A stretch of 5,146 nt of DNA from Clostridia bacterium (GTDB lineage: Bacteria; Bacillota_A; Clostridia; Oscillospirales; CAG-272). The number at the start of each line of letters is the position of its first letter. Position 1 is the first letter of the stretch. Shown here piece after piece: positions 4,538 through 5,146 of the stretch. The notes under the pieces are model-generated. The model saw only the letters and a list, made by a program, of their open reading frames with translations. It ran no database searches and was not told the origin of the DNA. Both the position numbers and the translations under genes were made by a program. The DNA is taken from assembly GCA_017408625.1 (NCBI GenBank), contig JAFQUG010000293.1, positions 1-5,146 of the forward strand, in the 5' to 3' direction.

Positions 4538-4848
4538 GTCTGATATGCGATGAAGCGAGAGGTTGCCGCGCAAGCGGGGAATTTTCGCGGAGTATGTCCG
4601 TTCAAACCGGGCGACAGAGTTTGCAACGACACAGGTTGTGCACGCTTTTCCTGCCTTTTTCCCGGAGATTACCCGTACAGATGCTGATGTGTGGGCAAAT
4701 CCGGTTTTTGTAAGGAGAGAAAAGAAACGCGCGGCACAGTGTCCGAGCGATCTCGCCCCAATTCGAAACGCGGACCGGAGCTGCAATCTTCATTATTAAT
4801 ATGAGACCGCCCCACCGGGACGCAAATTTCAAAAAGGAGGCAAAAACA
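4538..4848 (+). promoter_or_regulatory. Long structured rpsJ leader, candidate autoregulatory RNA
   Basis: About 310 non-coding bases precede rpsJ. They include CCGC (4566-4569) / GCGG (4574-4577) closing a GCAA tetraloop, CGGA (4588-4591) / TCCG (4597-4600), a terminator-like hairpin (4662-4709), and a later nested fold with GTCCG (4741-4745) / CGGAC (4771-4775) enclosing CGAG/CTCG (4744-4755; the innermost C-G overlaps, so the two are partly alternative). Ribosomal operons beginning with rpsJ are often controlled by one of their own products binding the leader, L4 in E. coli. Which protein would bind here is unknown. Confidence 0.55.
4662..4709 (+). terminator. Putative attenuator hairpin in the rpsJ leader
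   Basis: CCGGA (4662-4666) pairs with TCCGG (4700-4704). Inside, CCCGTACA (4672-4679) pairs with TGTGTGGG (4688-4695) through two G-U pairs, with an 8-base loop and a small internal loop between the two helices. Five T follow directly (4705-4709). It sits about 140 bases before rpsJ with no gene in front, which is the position of an attenuator rather than a transcript end. Confidence 0.6.
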
Positions 4849-5146
4849 ATGGCAGTCAAGGAAAAGATCAGAGTCAGACTGACGAGCTACGATCACACCC
4901 TCATCGATACCGCTGCGGAGAAGATCGTGGACGTTGCCAAGAGAAACGGCGCAACCGTTTCGGGCCCTGTGCCGCTCCCCACGAAGAAGGAGATCATCAC
5001 CATTCTTCGCGCGGTGCACAAGTACAAGGACAGCCGTGAGCAGTTCGAGCTGCGCACGCACAAGCGACTCATCGACATCATCAAGCCCACCCAGAAGGCT
5101 GTGGACGCACTGATGAACGTCGAGCTCCCCGCCGGTGTTGAGATCG
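4849..5146 (+). CDS. rpsJ: Ribosomal protein uS10 (S10, NusE), 3' end cut by the window
   Basis: A component of the 30S subunit head that also acts as NusE, binding NusB and NusG in transcription antitermination and coupling. 99 codons are present and a few C-terminal residues lie beyond the edge (family length about 102-105). Features: the first strand [15 protein letters not shown] (6-20), the helix [20 protein letters not shown] (21-40), the extended loop with [26 protein letters not shown] (42-67) that reaches into the head and 16S rRNA, then [22 protein letters not shown] (68-89) and the closing strand [12 protein letters not shown] at 4849 has AAGGAGG (4834-4840) 8 bases upstream. rpsJ normally opens the large S10-spc ribosomal protein operon, so rplC, rplD and others are expected beyond the edge. 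It is transcribed away from the membrane protein operon with a 703-bp gap. Confidence 0.98.
   Translation, partial: MAVKEKIRVRLTSYDHTLIDTAAEKIVDVAKRNGATVSGPVPLPTKKEIITILRAVHKYKDSREQFELRTHKRLIDIIKPTQKAVDALMNVELPAGVEI

Noticed and set aside
4711..4719. Shine-Dalgarno-like TAAGGAGAG inside the rpsJ leader
   Set aside because: No ATG, GTG or TTG occurs at a usable distance downstream, so it does not mark a gene. It lies right after the attenuator and may simply be purine-rich leader sequence.
4563..4799. 78-codon open frame with TTG start in the rpsJ leader
   Set aside because: No spaced ribosome binding site (GAGAGG touches the TTG), no recognisable domain, and it overlaps the hairpins of the leader. 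It is better explained as an accidental frame in structured RNA.

Overview
The window comes from a Gram-positive, Clostridia-like chromosome (Bacillota). Evidence: strong AGGAGG-type ribosome binding sites, a consensus sigma-A promoter, an L10-type attenuator leader ahead of rplJ, and intrinsic terminators at most transcript ends. The housekeeping genes are of moderate-to-high GC, which would suit an Oscillospiraceae/Ruminococcaceae-type gut lineage, but the lineage is an inference. Nothing here looks like phage, a transposon or CRISPR.

Layout. (1) 2-559, + strand: the C-terminal third of threonyl-tRNA synthetase (thrS), ending at a hairpin terminator. (2) 643-1483: a small AT-richer accessory cassette, an XRE-type repressor (- strand) divergent from a SLOG/DUF1273-type nucleotide-binding protein (+ strand). 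They share a 115-bp control region packed with inverted repeats, and the cassette is bracketed by two hairpins with the same stem design. (3) 1555-2743, - strand: a two-gene ribosomal stalk operon, rplJ (L10) then rplL (L7/L12), with a perfect TTGACA-17-TATAAT promoter and an L10 leader ending in an attenuator. The usual rpoB is absent downstream. (4) 2754-4202, - strand: a two-gene operon of an eight-helix membrane protein of unknown function, overlapping by ATGA a short HTH regulator whose C-terminus looks like the WCX part of a WYL regulator without the WYL module. It ends at a strong terminator. (5) 4203-4848: a long non-coding region with direct and inverted repeats, an rpsJ promoter with an AT-tract upstream, and a roughly 310-nt rpsJ leader containing a terminator-like hairpin. 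(6) 4849-5146, + strand: rpsJ (ribosomal protein S10, NusE), cut by the window edge.

How it works together. Most of the window is translation machinery. The two ribosomal-protein units each have a structured leader, so both are probably feedback controlled by attenuation; L10 control is established for the family, while the rpsJ leader is inferred. The two regulatory cassettes inserted among these genes (XRE/SLOG and membrane protein/HTH-WCX) are the parts whose biology is not settled. The best candidates for something undescribed are the operator architecture of the XRE/SLOG pair, the coupled membrane protein plus WYL-less regulator, and the rpsJ leader attenuator.
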